Shown here in pieces: positions 1 through 7,278 of a stretch of DNA of 14,601 nucleotides. The notes under the pieces were generated by a model. The model worked only from the letters and a program-made list of their open reading frames with translations, made no database searches and was not told the DNA's origin. Origin of the DNA: Ruminococcus sp. UBA3800 (GTDB lineage: Bacteria; Bacillota; Clostridia; Oscillospirales; Ruminococcaceae); NCBI GenBank assembly GCA_002368715.1, contig DFEO01000093.1:1-14601 (forward strand), given 5' to 3'. Every line of letters begins with the position of its first letter. Positions within the stretch are counted from its first letter, which is position 1. Made by a program: the position numbers and the translations under genes.

Positions 1-554
1 AAGCCCATAAAGCTCAGGGAAACTATCGCCGCAGCTATCATCGTTGCCGGCACGCCCTTGAACGTCTCGGGGAAATCACAGCCCTCTATCCTTGACCTGA
101 CACCGCTGAAAAGCACCAGTGCCAGCGTGAACGCAGCTCCTGTTCCGAAGGCGTTGGTGAGTGACTGTGTGAATGTATACTTGTTGTCTATGTTTGCGAT
201 CGTTACGCCAAGCACAGCACAGTTTGTGGTGATAAGCGGAAGATAAACGCCGAGCGCTCTGTAAAGCGGCGGCAGCTTTTTCTTCATCACCATCTCGACG
301 AGCTGAACAAACAGCGCTATCACAAGGATAAAGGCTATCGTCCTCAGATATGTTATCTCAAAGCGCTCCAGCAGCATATAGATCGGATAGGTAACGGCTG
401 TTGCACACACCATTACAAAGATAACGGCAGCTCCCATTCCCACTGAAGACTTGATCTGCTTTGAAACGCCCAGGAACGGGCATATGCCCATAAACTGTGA
501 AAGCACGATATTATTGACAAAAACGCAGCTGACGATTATCATTATATAGCTCAT
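1..554 (-). CDS. rnfA: Rnf complex subunit RnfA (partial, C-terminus off the window edge)
   Basis: RnfA is an integral membrane subunit of the ion-translocating ferredoxin:NAD oxidoreductase. The frame is open from the ATG at 552-554 to the window edge, 184 codons; the family is about 190 residues, so only a few C-terminal residues are missing. The N-terminus (MSYIMIIVSCVF), the MGICPFLGV stretch and the ITTNCAVLGV stretch are typical. C25 and C112 match the cysteines which, with those of RnfE, hold an intramembrane Fe-S cluster in Rnf/NQR structures (family knowledge). The end visible here, IVSLSFMGF, is the usual RnfA C-terminal helix. The ATG overlaps the rnfE TGA as ATGA, implying translational coupling. 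rnfB would be expected next, beyond position 1, but is not visible. It is very hydrophobic, with about six helices. Confidence 0.95.
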   Translation of the reverse strand, partial: MSYIMIIVSCVFVNNIVLSQFMGICPFLGVSKQIKSSVGMGAAVIFVMVCATAVTYPIYMLLERFEITYLRTIAFILVIALFVQLVEMVMKKKLPPLYRALGVYLPLITTNCAVLGVTIANIDNKYTFTQSLTNAFGTGAAFTLALVLFSGVRSRIEGCDFPETFKGVPATMIAAAIVSLSFMG

Positions 555-1246
555 ACAGCCTCAGCCTCCTTTCCGTCACATCCGGCCTTCTGCTCATCCG
601 AGCAGCTTTCCTTGTGAGGACATGACGAGCATCCGACTTCCTTCGGAGGCTTTCTGTCTTTTATTTTGCAAACTATCGCTATAAGGATACCCATAACGAA
701 AAATCCGCCTGCCGGCATAATGAACACTGTCATCGGGTGTTTTGACAGCCACGGCACAGCAAAGCCGAACCACGACCCTGTCCCCAGCAGCTCTCTTATG
801 CTTCCCATACAGAAAAGAGTGAGCGTGAAGCCCAACCCCATCCCAAGACCGTCAAGAACGCTCTTGAAAACCGGGTTTTTGCTTGCAAATGCCTCGGCAC
901 GCCCGAGGATGATGCAGTTTACCGTGATGAGCGAGAGAAACACACCGAGCTGAGAATGCAGAGCCGGCAGATACCCCTTCATAAGGAAGTCGATAAGGGT
1001 AACGAACCCTGCAATTATAACGATGTAGCTCGGCAGCCTTACTGTCTTCGGGATAACGTTTTTCAGACACGATATGACAAGGTTCGAGCACACCAGAACA
1101 AAGGTGGTCGCAAGCCCCATCCCTATACCGTTTGAAGCAAGCGTCGTTACCGCAAGCGTGGGACACATCCCCAGCAGTGTCACAAGGTTCGGGTTCTCTT
1201 TTATGATGCCCTTTGAAAATTCATACCAGTTTGAATGCTCAGCCAC
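551..1246 (-). CDS. rnfE: Rnf complex subunit RnfE
   Basis: RnfE is the membrane partner of RnfA; the two form an inverted pair of homologous subunits around an Fe-S centre. The 231-residue product has C28 (LLGMCPTLAV) and C111 (ITVNCIILGRAEAFAS), equivalent to the cluster cysteines of NqrD (family knowledge). The start is a GTG at 1244-1246, eight bases inside the end of rnfG, preceded by GGAGGC; the next in-frame Met is residue 27 and would remove the first part of the protein. About six transmembrane helices span residues 20-195. After them comes a hydrophilic tail of about 35 residues with four cysteines (C206, C209, C215, C223), longer than in proteobacterial RnfE. It overlaps rnfA by four bases. 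Confidence 0.95.
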   Translation of the reverse strand: MAEHSNWYEFSKGIIKENPNLVTLLGMCPTLAVTTLASNGIGMGLATTFVLVCSNLVISCLKNVIPKTVRLPSYIVIIAGFVTLIDFLMKGYLPALHSQLGVFLSLITVNCIILGRAEAFASKNPVFKSVLDGLGMGLGFTLTLFCMGSIRELLGTGSWFGFAVPWLSKHPMTVFIMPAGGFFVMGILIAIVCKIKDRKPPKEVGCSSCPHKESCSDEQKAGCDGKEAEAV

Positions 1247-1799
1247 CGAAGATCGCCTCCCTGTGCTCAGAATAAAGCTCCAGACACTCCGATACCGCTT
1301 CCTTCATACCCTTTGAGGAGAAGGTAGCAGCAGTCACATTGTCGATATCCTCGGTGCTGTCGCCCGGCGCAAGCTCCAGAAACTTGTCTGTAAAGCTCTT
1401 GTCTTGTACCTTCGTACCAAGTCCGGGAGTTTCGCCTATGGAGAGAAACTCTATCCCCTTGACCCGTCCACCGATGTTGAGTCCCACCAGGATATGAAGA
1501 CCGCCCTTTGAATAGCCGTCTGCGGTCATCTCTATGATACAGTTTTGTTTTTTTCTGTCGATAATTATACTGTTGATATTTTCGCTGCCGAAGGTGACAG
1601 GGCTTTTTTTGCCGTCATTTTTTTCAAGGAGTATCTCATAATCGCCCTTGCCGAAGATGTTTTCACAGCCCTTTTGCAGGTCATCCGTCATAATGCCCGT
1701 AAGGTCCTTATATGTGGCGTTGTAGGCAAGCACCAGAAGCCCCGAGATGACAACACAGATGATAGTCAGCACAAGAGGCGGCATTATTTTTTCTTTCAT
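1239..1799 (-). CDS. rnfG: Rnf complex subunit RnfG (covalent FMN subunit)
   Basis: RnfG is a membrane-anchored FMN-binding subunit that carries a covalently bound flavin placed by ApbE. The 186-residue product has one N-terminal transmembrane helix (about residues 7-27) and then an extracytoplasmic FMN-binding domain. ETPGLGTKV (123-131) is the conserved loop of the domain. The flavinylation site is D153-N-V-T-A-A-T159, followed by FSS; the usual form is D-x-x-S/T-G-A-T, so the Gly two before the modified Thr is Ala here. The ATG at 1797-1799 overlaps the rnfD stop as ATGA and is preceded by GAGGAGG. The length is near the low end for the family. Confidence 0.94.
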   Translation of the reverse strand: MKEKIMPPLVLTIICVVISGLLVLAYNATYKDLTGIMTDDLQKGCENIFGKGDYEILLEKNDGKKSPVTFGSENINSIIIDRKKQNCIIEMTADGYSKGGLHILVGLNIGGRVKGIEFLSIGETPGLGTKVQDKSFTDKFLELAPGDSTEDIDNVTAATFSSKGMKEAVSECLELYSEHREAIFGG

Positions 1800-2731
1800 T
1801 GCCCGTCCTCCTCTTCAACTATGTTTTTAACAAAACCGAAGGGCCTTGCGAGTATCGCCATATCAATGTAAGGCGTCAGGATGTTCATAAGCAGTATCGA
1901 GAAAGATACGCCCTCGGGATAAGAGCCCCAGAAGCGTATAACACAGGTTATCACTCCGCACCCGATACCGAAGATCACCTTTCCACGGCCCGTTATCGGC
2001 GTGGTGACATAGTCGGTCGCCATAAAGAACGCTCCCAGCATTATGCCGCCCGAGAGTATCTGATAAAGCGGATCCTGATCCATAAACCACGAGAACACAT
2101 ACACTGTCCCTATAAAGGCAGCGGGCGCATGAGGAGTGATGATCTTTACGACCATAAGGTATACACCGCCCAGGATGAGTGCCGCAGCCGAGGTCTCGCC
2201 CAGACAGCCGCCCGTCTTTCCTATGAACAGGTCAAAATAGGTCTCGGCTCTCGTTGCGATCGGCGTTGCCGAGGTAACTATCTTGTCGGGGTTGTAAAAG
2301 GGTATTACCCACCGTGTCATCTCGCCCGTAAAGGAGAGCATAAGAACTATCCTTGCCACAACGGCAGGGTTTGCAAAGTTCTGCCCCAGTCCTCCGAATA
2401 CCTGCTTCACCACTACTATCGCCACAAAGGTGCCTATTGCTGCTATCCAGTAGGGGAGAGTAACAGGGAGATTAAAAGCCAGTATCATCCCTGTCACGGC
2501 TGCCGAAAGGTCACCCGTGGTGTTCGGCTTTTTCATAACTATATTGCAAAGGCGTTCCCACACGATAGCCGTGAGCATACAGAACCCCGTGAGCATAAGC
2601 GCTCTGCCGCCGAAGAAATAGGCAGACGCAAAAAGCGCAGGGCACAGGGCTGCCATAACGTGCATCATTATCTTTGAAGTGGTCGTGCCGCTCCTTATAT
2701 GAGGAGACGGACTTACCGTAAGCTTTTCCAT
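1796..2731 (-). CDS. rnfD: Rnf complex subunit RnfD (membrane flavoprotein)
   Basis: RnfD is the NqrB-like polytopic subunit, with a covalent FMN, thought to form part of the ion path. The 311-residue product opens with the typical SPSPHIRSG (7-15) and contains many hydrophobic helices. GGLGQNFANPAVVARI (113-128) is the family signature. The flavinylation motif reads IVTSATPIA, giving T156 as the expected FMN-threonine. The start ATG (2729-2731) follows AAGGAGGAG, which overlaps the rnfC stop; the genes are 13 bases apart. The next genes downstream overlap, so D-G-E-A are probably translated in step. The residue six before T156 is Lys, with Asp at minus seven, a small shift from the textbook motif. 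Confidence 0.95.
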   Translation of the reverse strand: MEKLTVSPSPHIRSGTTTSKIMMHVMAALCPALFASAYFFGGRALMLTGFCMLTAIVWERLCNIVMKKPNTTGDLSAAVTGMILAFNLPVTLPYWIAAIGTFVAIVVVKQVFGGLGQNFANPAVVARIVLMLSFTGEMTRWVIPFYNPDKIVTSATPIATRAETYFDLFIGKTGGCLGETSAAALILGGVYLMVVKIITPHAPAAFIGTVYVFSWFMDQDPLYQILSGGIMLGAFFMATDYVTTPITGRGKVIFGIGCGVITCVIRFWGSYPEGVSFSILLMNILTPYIDMAILARPFGFVKNIVEEEDGQ

Positions 2732-2744
2732 CCGCTGCTCCTCC

Positions 2745-4046
2745 TTATCTTCTCAGTAATTCTTTTGCAAGCTGGTTCTTTTCAGCCAGCGGTCTTTTTG
2801 CCGGACAGACATAGGAACAAGCGCCGCAGTTTATGCAAAGGCCGATCTTCAGCCGTTCGAGCCTTTTCTTGTTGCTGCTGTCATAGGCTTTTTCAAGGTA
2901 TGTAGGCATAAGCCCCATAGGACACGCCTTTATACACCGTCCGCATCTTATGCAGGCGGTCTGTTCGCTTTCAAGCAGTTCGTTCTTTTTCTTCTCGGGC
3001 TTCTTGAAGGCAAGGACACAGTTGTTAGTTTTGAGAAGAGGAAGGTCCCTGTCATAGATGCAGATGCCCATCATCGGGCCGCCGCAGATTATCTTGTGAG
3101 CCTTTTCAATATCCGTATCTGCAAAATTAAGTATATCCGATATAGCTGTTCCCACAGGGACTCTCACATTGCAGGGTGTCGAAACGATGTCGCCGTCAAC
3201 GGTAACACGCCTGTTCACAAGGGGTATGCCTGTTTTGGCATAAGCGCCGATAAACCCGACAGTGCTTACGTTCAGAACGATAATGCCCTGAGATGACGGC
3301 AGCTCGCCCTCTGCAACTATCCTCCCCGAAATGTTATATATCAGCACCTTTTCGGCACCCTGAGGATAGGACGAGCGCAGGCTCTTTACAATGATATTGT
3401 CATACTGCGCTGCTTTTTCCATCATATTGCGTATAGCCTCGGGCTTATTGTTCTCTATCCCGATATACGTTTTTTCAATGTTCAGCATATCCATAACGAG
3501 CACGATGCCCTCTATCACATCGTCCCCGTTCTCAATCATTTCTCTGTCGTCGCCAGTGATATAAGGCTCGCACTCGGCAGCGTTTATTATCAGCGTATCC
3601 ACATGGGTCTTCTCTTCGTTATAATTGAGCTTCAGGTGTGTCGGGAATCCGGCACCGCCCAAACCGCAGCAGCCTGATTCTCTCAGCGCCTGGCAAAGGC
3701 TTTTTTTGTCGTGGATATCAGGCGGCTTTATCTGCGGGTCAAGCTCCTGCCTGCCGTCGGTCTCTATCTCCACCGCCTTGCACACCGAGCCGTTTGCACG
3801 CAGCCTTTCGGTTATGCCCGTAACCGTCCCCGAGACCGAAGAGTGGACAGGACACGACATTATCTGCTCGTTGTCACCAATCTTTGTCCCGACATAAACA
3901 CGGTCGCCTTTTTTGACTATGGGTTCGCAGGCCTTTCCCATGCTCTGCCCCATAGAGATAGTCACCTTCTCGGGAAGCGGCAGATCAAGTGTTTCACACC
4001 CTGCGGTATTTTTATTATGTTTCAGCTTAATACCGTTTATCTTCAT
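2745..4046 (-). CDS. rnfC: Rnf complex subunit RnfC (NADH/FMN and 2x[4Fe-4S])
   Basis: RnfC is the peripheral cytoplasmic subunit that docks NAD(H) and FMN and passes electrons through two [4Fe-4S] clusters. The 433-residue product shows, in order: an N-terminal barrel/hybrid-like region with VHSSVSGTV (67-75); the nucleotide/FMN loop GLGGAGFPTHLK (128-139) and NAAECEPYIT (155-164), as in Nqo1/NuoF; a SLBB-type segment (about 285-345); and two ferredoxin motifs, C365-xx-C-xx-C-xxx-C375-P and C404-xx-C-xx-C-xxx-C414-P. The start ATG is preceded by AAGGAG with a six-base spacing. It lies 40 bases after the methyltransferase gene, with no clear terminator between, so the two are probably cotranscribed. 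Family length is usually 430-450, so it is complete. Confidence 0.96.
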   Translation of the reverse strand: MKINGIKLKHNKNTAGCETLDLPLPEKVTISMGQSMGKACEPIVKKGDRVYVGTKIGDNEQIMSCPVHSSVSGTVTGITERLRANGSVCKAVEIETDGRQELDPQIKPPDIHDKKSLCQALRESGCCGLGGAGFPTHLKLNYNEEKTHVDTLIINAAECEPYITGDDREMIENGDDVIEGIVLVMDMLNIEKTYIGIENNKPEAIRNMMEKAAQYDNIIVKSLRSSYPQGAEKVLIYNISGRIVAEGELPSSQGIIVLNVSTVGFIGAYAKTGIPLVNRRVTVDGDIVSTPCNVRVPVGTAISDILNFADTDIEKAHKIICGGPMMGICIYDRDLPLLKTNNCVLAFKKPEKKKNELLESEQTACIRCGRCIKACPMGLMPTYLEKAYDSSNKKRLERLKIGLCINCGACSYVCPAKRPLAEKNQLAKELLRR

Positions 4047-4086
4047 AGTATCTCCTTAACAAAACGGAAAATAGTTTTTTTGCCCG

Positions 4087-4737
4087 TCAGACCGAAGCCT
4101 TTATCAGTGAGGTCCTGCCCCAGCTCCTGAGCACATCGACACTGGCAAAACTTGCTGCTTTCAGTGCTTCAAGCTCATGCTCCAGCGTAAGCGGAGTATC
4201 GTAGTGGCAGATGATGTCATAGCCCATGCCCTCCTCGTGTCTGAGACGGTCAAGGTCGTCAAAATTCTTTCGTTCCTCAAGCTCCGATTCAGCATAATAG
4301 TCGCACAGCAGGAAATATCCTCCGTGCTTCAGCGCCTGGCGCACACGGCGGAACAGTGCTGCCTTGCTGCGCTGAGTATAGTGGTGGAGCGCTTCAACGC
4401 TGACCACCGCATCAAAGGCTGTGATGCCGAAGATTATATCAAAGAACGAACCCTTAACGGCTCGGAGCTTTTTGTCGGGAAATTTTGCTTTCATTTTGTC
4501 GAGCATAGCCTGCGAAAGGTCGATGCCTGTCACGGCAGCCCCGGGGTTTATGGCAAAGAGGTATTCAAGCTCAAGCCCTGTTCCGCAGCCAAGATCAAGT
4601 ATCCTTGCACCGTCCTTTTTCGGAAGCTGCAAGGCAGTGAAGGAGTAAAACTCCTTGGCACCTTCGATCTGCTCGAGCATATGAGACTCGTATGTGTCGA
4701 TCCTGCTTTCAAAAAACTTATCCATTCTTTCAAGCAT
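4087..4737 (-). CDS. class I SAM-dependent methyltransferase, substrate unknown
   Basis: The 216-residue protein has the Rossmann methyltransferase fold: motif I RILDLGCGTG (45-54) for SAM binding, an acidic post-I turn in VTGIDLS, and a motif IV-like segment in FDAVVSVEALHHY. GGYFLLCDYY follows. It looks like the generic cytoplasmic small-molecule methyltransferases (Methyltransf_25/UbiE-like); the sequence does not reveal the substrate. The ATG at 4737 has a weak GGGGGA upstream; the Met five codons further in is an alternative. It sits between apbE (39-base gap) and rnfC (40-base gap) on the same strand, so it is probably cotranscribed with Rnf. That is not a standard member of Rnf operons, and a direct role in Rnf maturation is only a guess. 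Confidence 0.85.
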   Translation of the reverse strand: MLERMDKFFESRIDTYESHMLEQIEGAKEFYSFTALQLPKKDGARILDLGCGTGLELEYLFAINPGAAVTGIDLSQAMLDKMKAKFPDKKLRAVKGSFFDIIFGITAFDAVVSVEALHHYTQRSKAALFRRVRQALKHGGYFLLCDYYAESELEERKNFDDLDRLRHEEGMGYDIICHYDTPLTLEHELEALKAASFASVDVLRSWGRTSLIKASV

Positions 4738-4776
4738 AAATTTATCCCCCTAACATATGGCCTTGCCAAAATGGTA

Positions 4777-5781
4777 TCAGATCATCTTAAAACCGTCGCC
4801 TTTTAGTTTAACATCGTCCTTTATGCTGTCGGAGCACCTGATCTGTCCGCTGCTGTCAACAGCTATGACGCTGATCTCTCCGAGTGACAGCCACTTTTCA
4901 AGCTCTTCGGTCCCGCCCAGAAATATCCGTGTCGAGAGAAAATCCGTCAGTATGCCGCTGTCGGCGATAACGGTCACGGACAGAAGGTCGGAATCTGTCG
5001 GTCTTCCTGTCTTTTCGTCAAAAATGTGACAATAGGTCACACCGTCTGCTGTGAAAAAACGCTCATAGCCGCCCGATGTGGAAAGAAAGCATTCGTCAAG
5101 CTCCACCTCGGCACACAGACCCTCGGCTTCTACGGGGTCCTTTATCCCCACGGTGAACCTGCTGCCGTCGGGCTTTTTGCCATAGCACAGCACCGATGAC
5201 CCGAAGCTTACCACAGCCGCATCCGTTTTTTCTTTGTCAAGCTCTTTTTTGATCTCATCCAGCGCATAGCCCTTTGCATCACACCCAAGGTCTATCTGCG
5301 CTTCCCCAAGAAGCGTTATGTTATCAGCGTCAGTCCTGATATTGGAGATGTCAACGCTTTCAAGTGCTTTGTCTATCTCCTCATCGGAAGGCACCCTTGG
5401 CTCGCCGCTGATGTCCCACAGCTTTGTAACAGCGCCTATGGCGATATTGCAGCCGCCGTAAGTATCATAAAGCTCAAGCGACCTTTCTATAACATCAAGT
5501 GTCTGTCTGCCGGCTTTTTCCAGCCTGCCTTCAGAGTTTAGTCTGTTTATCTCGGAACCCTCATCATAGGCTGAAAGCTTTTTTTCAAGCCCGGTTATCC
5601 TGTCATATATCTTTGCCGTGCAGTCGTCTTTTGAATAAACTGTCACCTCACAGGGACAGTCCATAGCAAAAAAAGTCCGCTCAAAGCGCTGCACAGGCGC
5701 ATTTATCATCATCACCGCTCCTGCTGCAACAAGCGCAAGGCCTGTGCCTATGGGCAGGATGGTCCTCAGTTTTTTGTTCAT
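4777..5781 (-). CDS. apbE: ApbE-family FAD:protein FMN transferase
   Basis: ApbE uses FAD to attach FMN through a phosphoester bond to a Thr of target proteins, here most plausibly RnfG and RnfD. The 334-residue product has an N-terminal hydrophobic segment (about 10-27), a signal anchor or signal peptide, placing the enzyme outside the membrane. Recognisable blocks are FFAMDCPCEVTVY (37-49, usually MGT or MDT), SGEPRVPSDEEI (125-136), IDLGCDAKGYALD (163-175), FGSSVL and VGIKDP (193-216), TSGGYERFF (235-243), HIFDEKTGRP (252-261) and TDFLSTRIFLGG (279-290), whose Asp/Thr belong to the metal site. There is no lipobox cysteine at the usual place; C42 and C44 lie too far in. The ATG has GGGAG just upstream. 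It is complete at family length. Confidence 0.93.
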   Translation of the reverse strand: MNKKLRTILPIGTGLALVAAGAVMMINAPVQRFERTFFAMDCPCEVTVYSKDDCTAKIYDRITGLEKKLSAYDEGSEINRLNSEGRLEKAGRQTLDVIERSLELYDTYGGCNIAIGAVTKLWDISGEPRVPSDEEIDKALESVDISNIRTDADNITLLGEAQIDLGCDAKGYALDEIKKELDKEKTDAAVVSFGSSVLCYGKKPDGSRFTVGIKDPVEAEGLCAEVELDECFLSTSGGYERFFTADGVTYCHIFDEKTGRPTDSDLLSVTVIADSGILTDFLSTRIFLGGTEELEKWLSLGEISVIAVDSSGQIRCSDSIKDDVKLKGDGFKMI

Positions 5782-5826
5782 ATCGCTCCCGTTAGGTCTT
5801 GTTTTTTTTCGGAAAATGTGTTATAC

Positions 5827-6429
5827 TTATCCGAGAGCGTTCAGGATGCGTTCGGCTCCGGATATGAAAGACTGAAGCTTGCTGTTCTTGTCAACGGGCA
5901 GCTCCAGAGCGTCCGTATCAACGCAGCAGCGGTTCAGACAAAGATATATCTCATCATATACGGCCTTAGGCAGAAACTCTTTTCCAATCTCGAATGCCCT
6001 GTCATACGGCAGCGAGAACACGGCGTCACTGTTGTGGCGGTTCTGTTTGTACAGCATCCTGAAAACAAGGTAGACCGTTACGCACAGCGAAGCAGAGCAG
6101 GTAAATTCCAGCTCATCCGAGCCGCCGGCCTTTAAAAGCCCTGTCAGCAGCGAGACTGCATCTGTCAGGCTCCCGGAGATATCTTCCTTTGCTTTGTTTA
6201 CAGGCTTTTCGCCCGTAAGCTCGCACAGCTCAACGTTATATGCCTGAGCAAGCTTTAAGGCACACACGAGAGAGGGAGTGCGCTTAGCGCTCTCGATATC
6301 GGACAGAGCCGACTGGCTGAGTCCTGCCGCTTCGGCAGCACGAGCCTGAGTGAGTCCCGACTGTCTGCGTGCCTGGCGAAGCCTCCGGCTTATCACAACG
6401 GCGTATTCTTTTTCGTTATCCTTGTTCAT
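5827..6429 (-). CDS. XRE-family helix-turn-helix regulator
   Basis: The protein is a DNA-binding regulator with an N-terminal Cro/C1-type helix-turn-helix: RRLRQARRQSGLTQARAAEA followed by GLSQSALSDIESAKRTPSL, covering roughly residues 14-57. The remaining 130 residues are an unrecognised, mostly helical domain with several cysteines, possibly for sensing or oligomerisation. I place the start at the ATG at 6427-6429 (200 residues), preceded by AAGGGAG with an 11-base gap. A GTG at 6462 would sit at the predicted transcription start and is unlikely. It is first in the minus-strand unit, ending 45 bases before apbE, and a near-consensus promoter lies directly upstream. It may control itself and the Rnf genes; what it senses is unknown. 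Confidence 0.88.
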   Translation of the reverse strand: MNKDNEKEYAVVISRRLRQARRQSGLTQARAAEAAGLSQSALSDIESAKRTPSLVCALKLAQAYNVELCELTGEKPVNKAKEDISGSLTDAVSLLTGLLKAGGSDELEFTCSASLCVTVYLVFRMLYKQNRHNSDAVFSLPYDRAFEIGKEFLPKAVYDEIYLCLNRCCVDTDALELPVDKNSKLQSFISGAERILNALG

Positions 6430-6445
6430 AACACCGAACGCTCCC

Positions 6446-6474
6446 TTGTGTTCTGTATACACATATATTATTAT
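6446..6474 (+). promoter_or_regulatory. possible divergent promoter for the phosphatase operon
   Basis: TTGTGT (6446-6451), 17 bases, then TATTAT (6469-6474) on the plus strand. The -10 overlaps the -10 of the opposite promoter. The -35 matches consensus only in TTG, so this is weaker. The leader to the ATG at 6608 would be about 127 bases and includes a small hairpin, GCCTG/CAGGC (6577-6590), just before the ribosome site. Confidence 0.33.
6447..6463. promoter_or_regulatory. candidate operator (inverted repeat) in the divergent promoter region
   Basis: TGTGT (6447-6451) and ACACA (6459-6463) form an inverted repeat with a 7-base spacer, and the perfect 8-bp palindrome TGTATACA (6454-6461) lies inside it. 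The site covers the predicted start of the regulator transcript and also the spacer of the candidate plus-strand promoter. An autoregulatory site for the adjacent XRE protein is a reasonable inference, not shown. Confidence 0.45.
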
Positions 6475-6498
6475 ACTATATTTTAATCGTTTTGTAAA
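6470..6498 (-). promoter_or_regulatory. sigma-A-type promoter of the XRE-apbE-rnf unit
   Basis: On the minus strand, TTTACA (6493-6498) and TATAAT (6470-6475) are separated by exactly 17 bases. Transcription should start near 6463, giving a leader of about 34 bases before the ATG at 6429. It is the only near-consensus promoter I find upstream of apbE and the rnf genes. Confidence 0.8.
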
Positions 6499-6607
6499 TA
6501 GCTGTTTTAAAATTTTTCATCAGATCTCAGACATTTTACTAACAAAAACAGACTGCCCGAGAAGCAGCCTACAACAGCCTGACGGCAGGCGGTATCAGGA
6601 GGACGAT

Positions 6608-7258
6608 ATGAAGGGTTACAGGATAGTGTTTTTCAGACACGGAATGACACAGGCAAACACCGACGGAAGATACATAGGCAAGACCGACCTTCCTCTCTCA
6701 TCCGAGGGAGCACAGCAGCTTTACGATCTGCTGGAGAAAAACGAGTATCCGCCTGTTCAGAAGGTGTACACATCACCTCTCAAAAGGTGCTTGCAAACGG
6801 TCAGCATACTCCAGCCAAACAGGCTGGTAGCCGAGATGCCGCAGCTGAGAGAGATGGATTTCGGTGAATTTGAGAACAAGACCGCTGACGAGCTTATGGA
6901 GACCGAGGCCTACAAGGAGTTTATCAAGGGCGGCCTTGATAACCCTCCTCCGGGCGGCGAGTCTGTAAGGGAAGTTATGAACCGCTGCTATGAGGCACTT
7001 AATATCATCATTTCCGATATGATGTATGAAGGCCTGACTTATGTCGGCGTCTGCACACATTCGGGCATAATAATGAATATGATGGCAGGGTTCGGAGTCC
7101 CGAAGGCAAGACCGATCGACTATGTCTGCGGTTTCGGCGAGGGATTTGAGGTGCTGGTCACAGCCTCTATGTGGCAGCGCTCCGAGGCGTTTGAGATAGT
7201 CGGCTCATATCCTCCTAAATATGAGCTTCGGGAGGACTACACTCTGGAGGATGCGTAG
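6608..7258 (+). CDS. histidine phosphatase superfamily protein (phosphoglycerate mutase-like)
   Basis: The 216-residue protein belongs to the branch of the histidine phosphatases that includes PhoE, GpmB and CobC. The catalytic motif is FFRHGMTQAN, with H11 as the phospho-histidine and R10 alongside. YTSPLKRCLQT supplies the second Arg pocket, REMDFGEFE the acidic general acid, PPGGES the loop, and CTHSGII the second His. The substrate cannot be read from sequence; small phosphate esters are typical. The start is the ATG at 6608 with AGGAGG (6597-6602) five bases before it; the frame is open further upstream but has no ribosome site there. It is first of three genes on the plus strand, with 20 bases before the next. 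Confidence 0.9.
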   Translation: MKGYRIVFFRHGMTQANTDGRYIGKTDLPLSSEGAQQLYDLLEKNEYPPVQKVYTSPLKRCLQTVSILQPNRLVAEMPQLREMDFGEFENKTADELMETEAYKEFIKGGLDNPPPGGESVREVMNRCYEALNIIISDMMYEGLTYVGVCTHSGIIMNMMAGFGVPKARPIDYVCGFGEGFEVLVTASMWQRSEAFEIVGSYPPKYELREDYTLEDA

Positions 7259-7278
7259 ATTTTGAAAGGAGCAGCATT

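Noticed and set aside
852..1166. A 104-codon minus-strand frame and similar frames inside rnfE
   Set aside because: It overlaps rnfE in another frame and is explained by the codon bias of that gene.
1799..2677. A 292-codon open frame on the plus strand
   Set aside because: It lies wholly antisense to rnfD, a clear family member. The translation is rich in Arg, His, Tyr and Cys with no domain pattern, as expected for a shadow frame.
4047..4086. Possible terminator between the methyltransferase and rnfC
   Set aside because: Only a 3-bp CGG/CCG pairing with a long A/T loop is seen, too weak to separate the genes.
6430..6462. Upstream GTG start for the XRE regulator
   Set aside because: It falls at the predicted transcription start, has no ribosome site, and adds residues not needed for the helix-turn-helix.
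6350..6607. N-terminal extension of the histidine phosphatase
   Set aside because: The frame is open but overlaps the divergent XRE gene and its promoter. AGGAGG and the family N-terminus point to the ATG at 6608.
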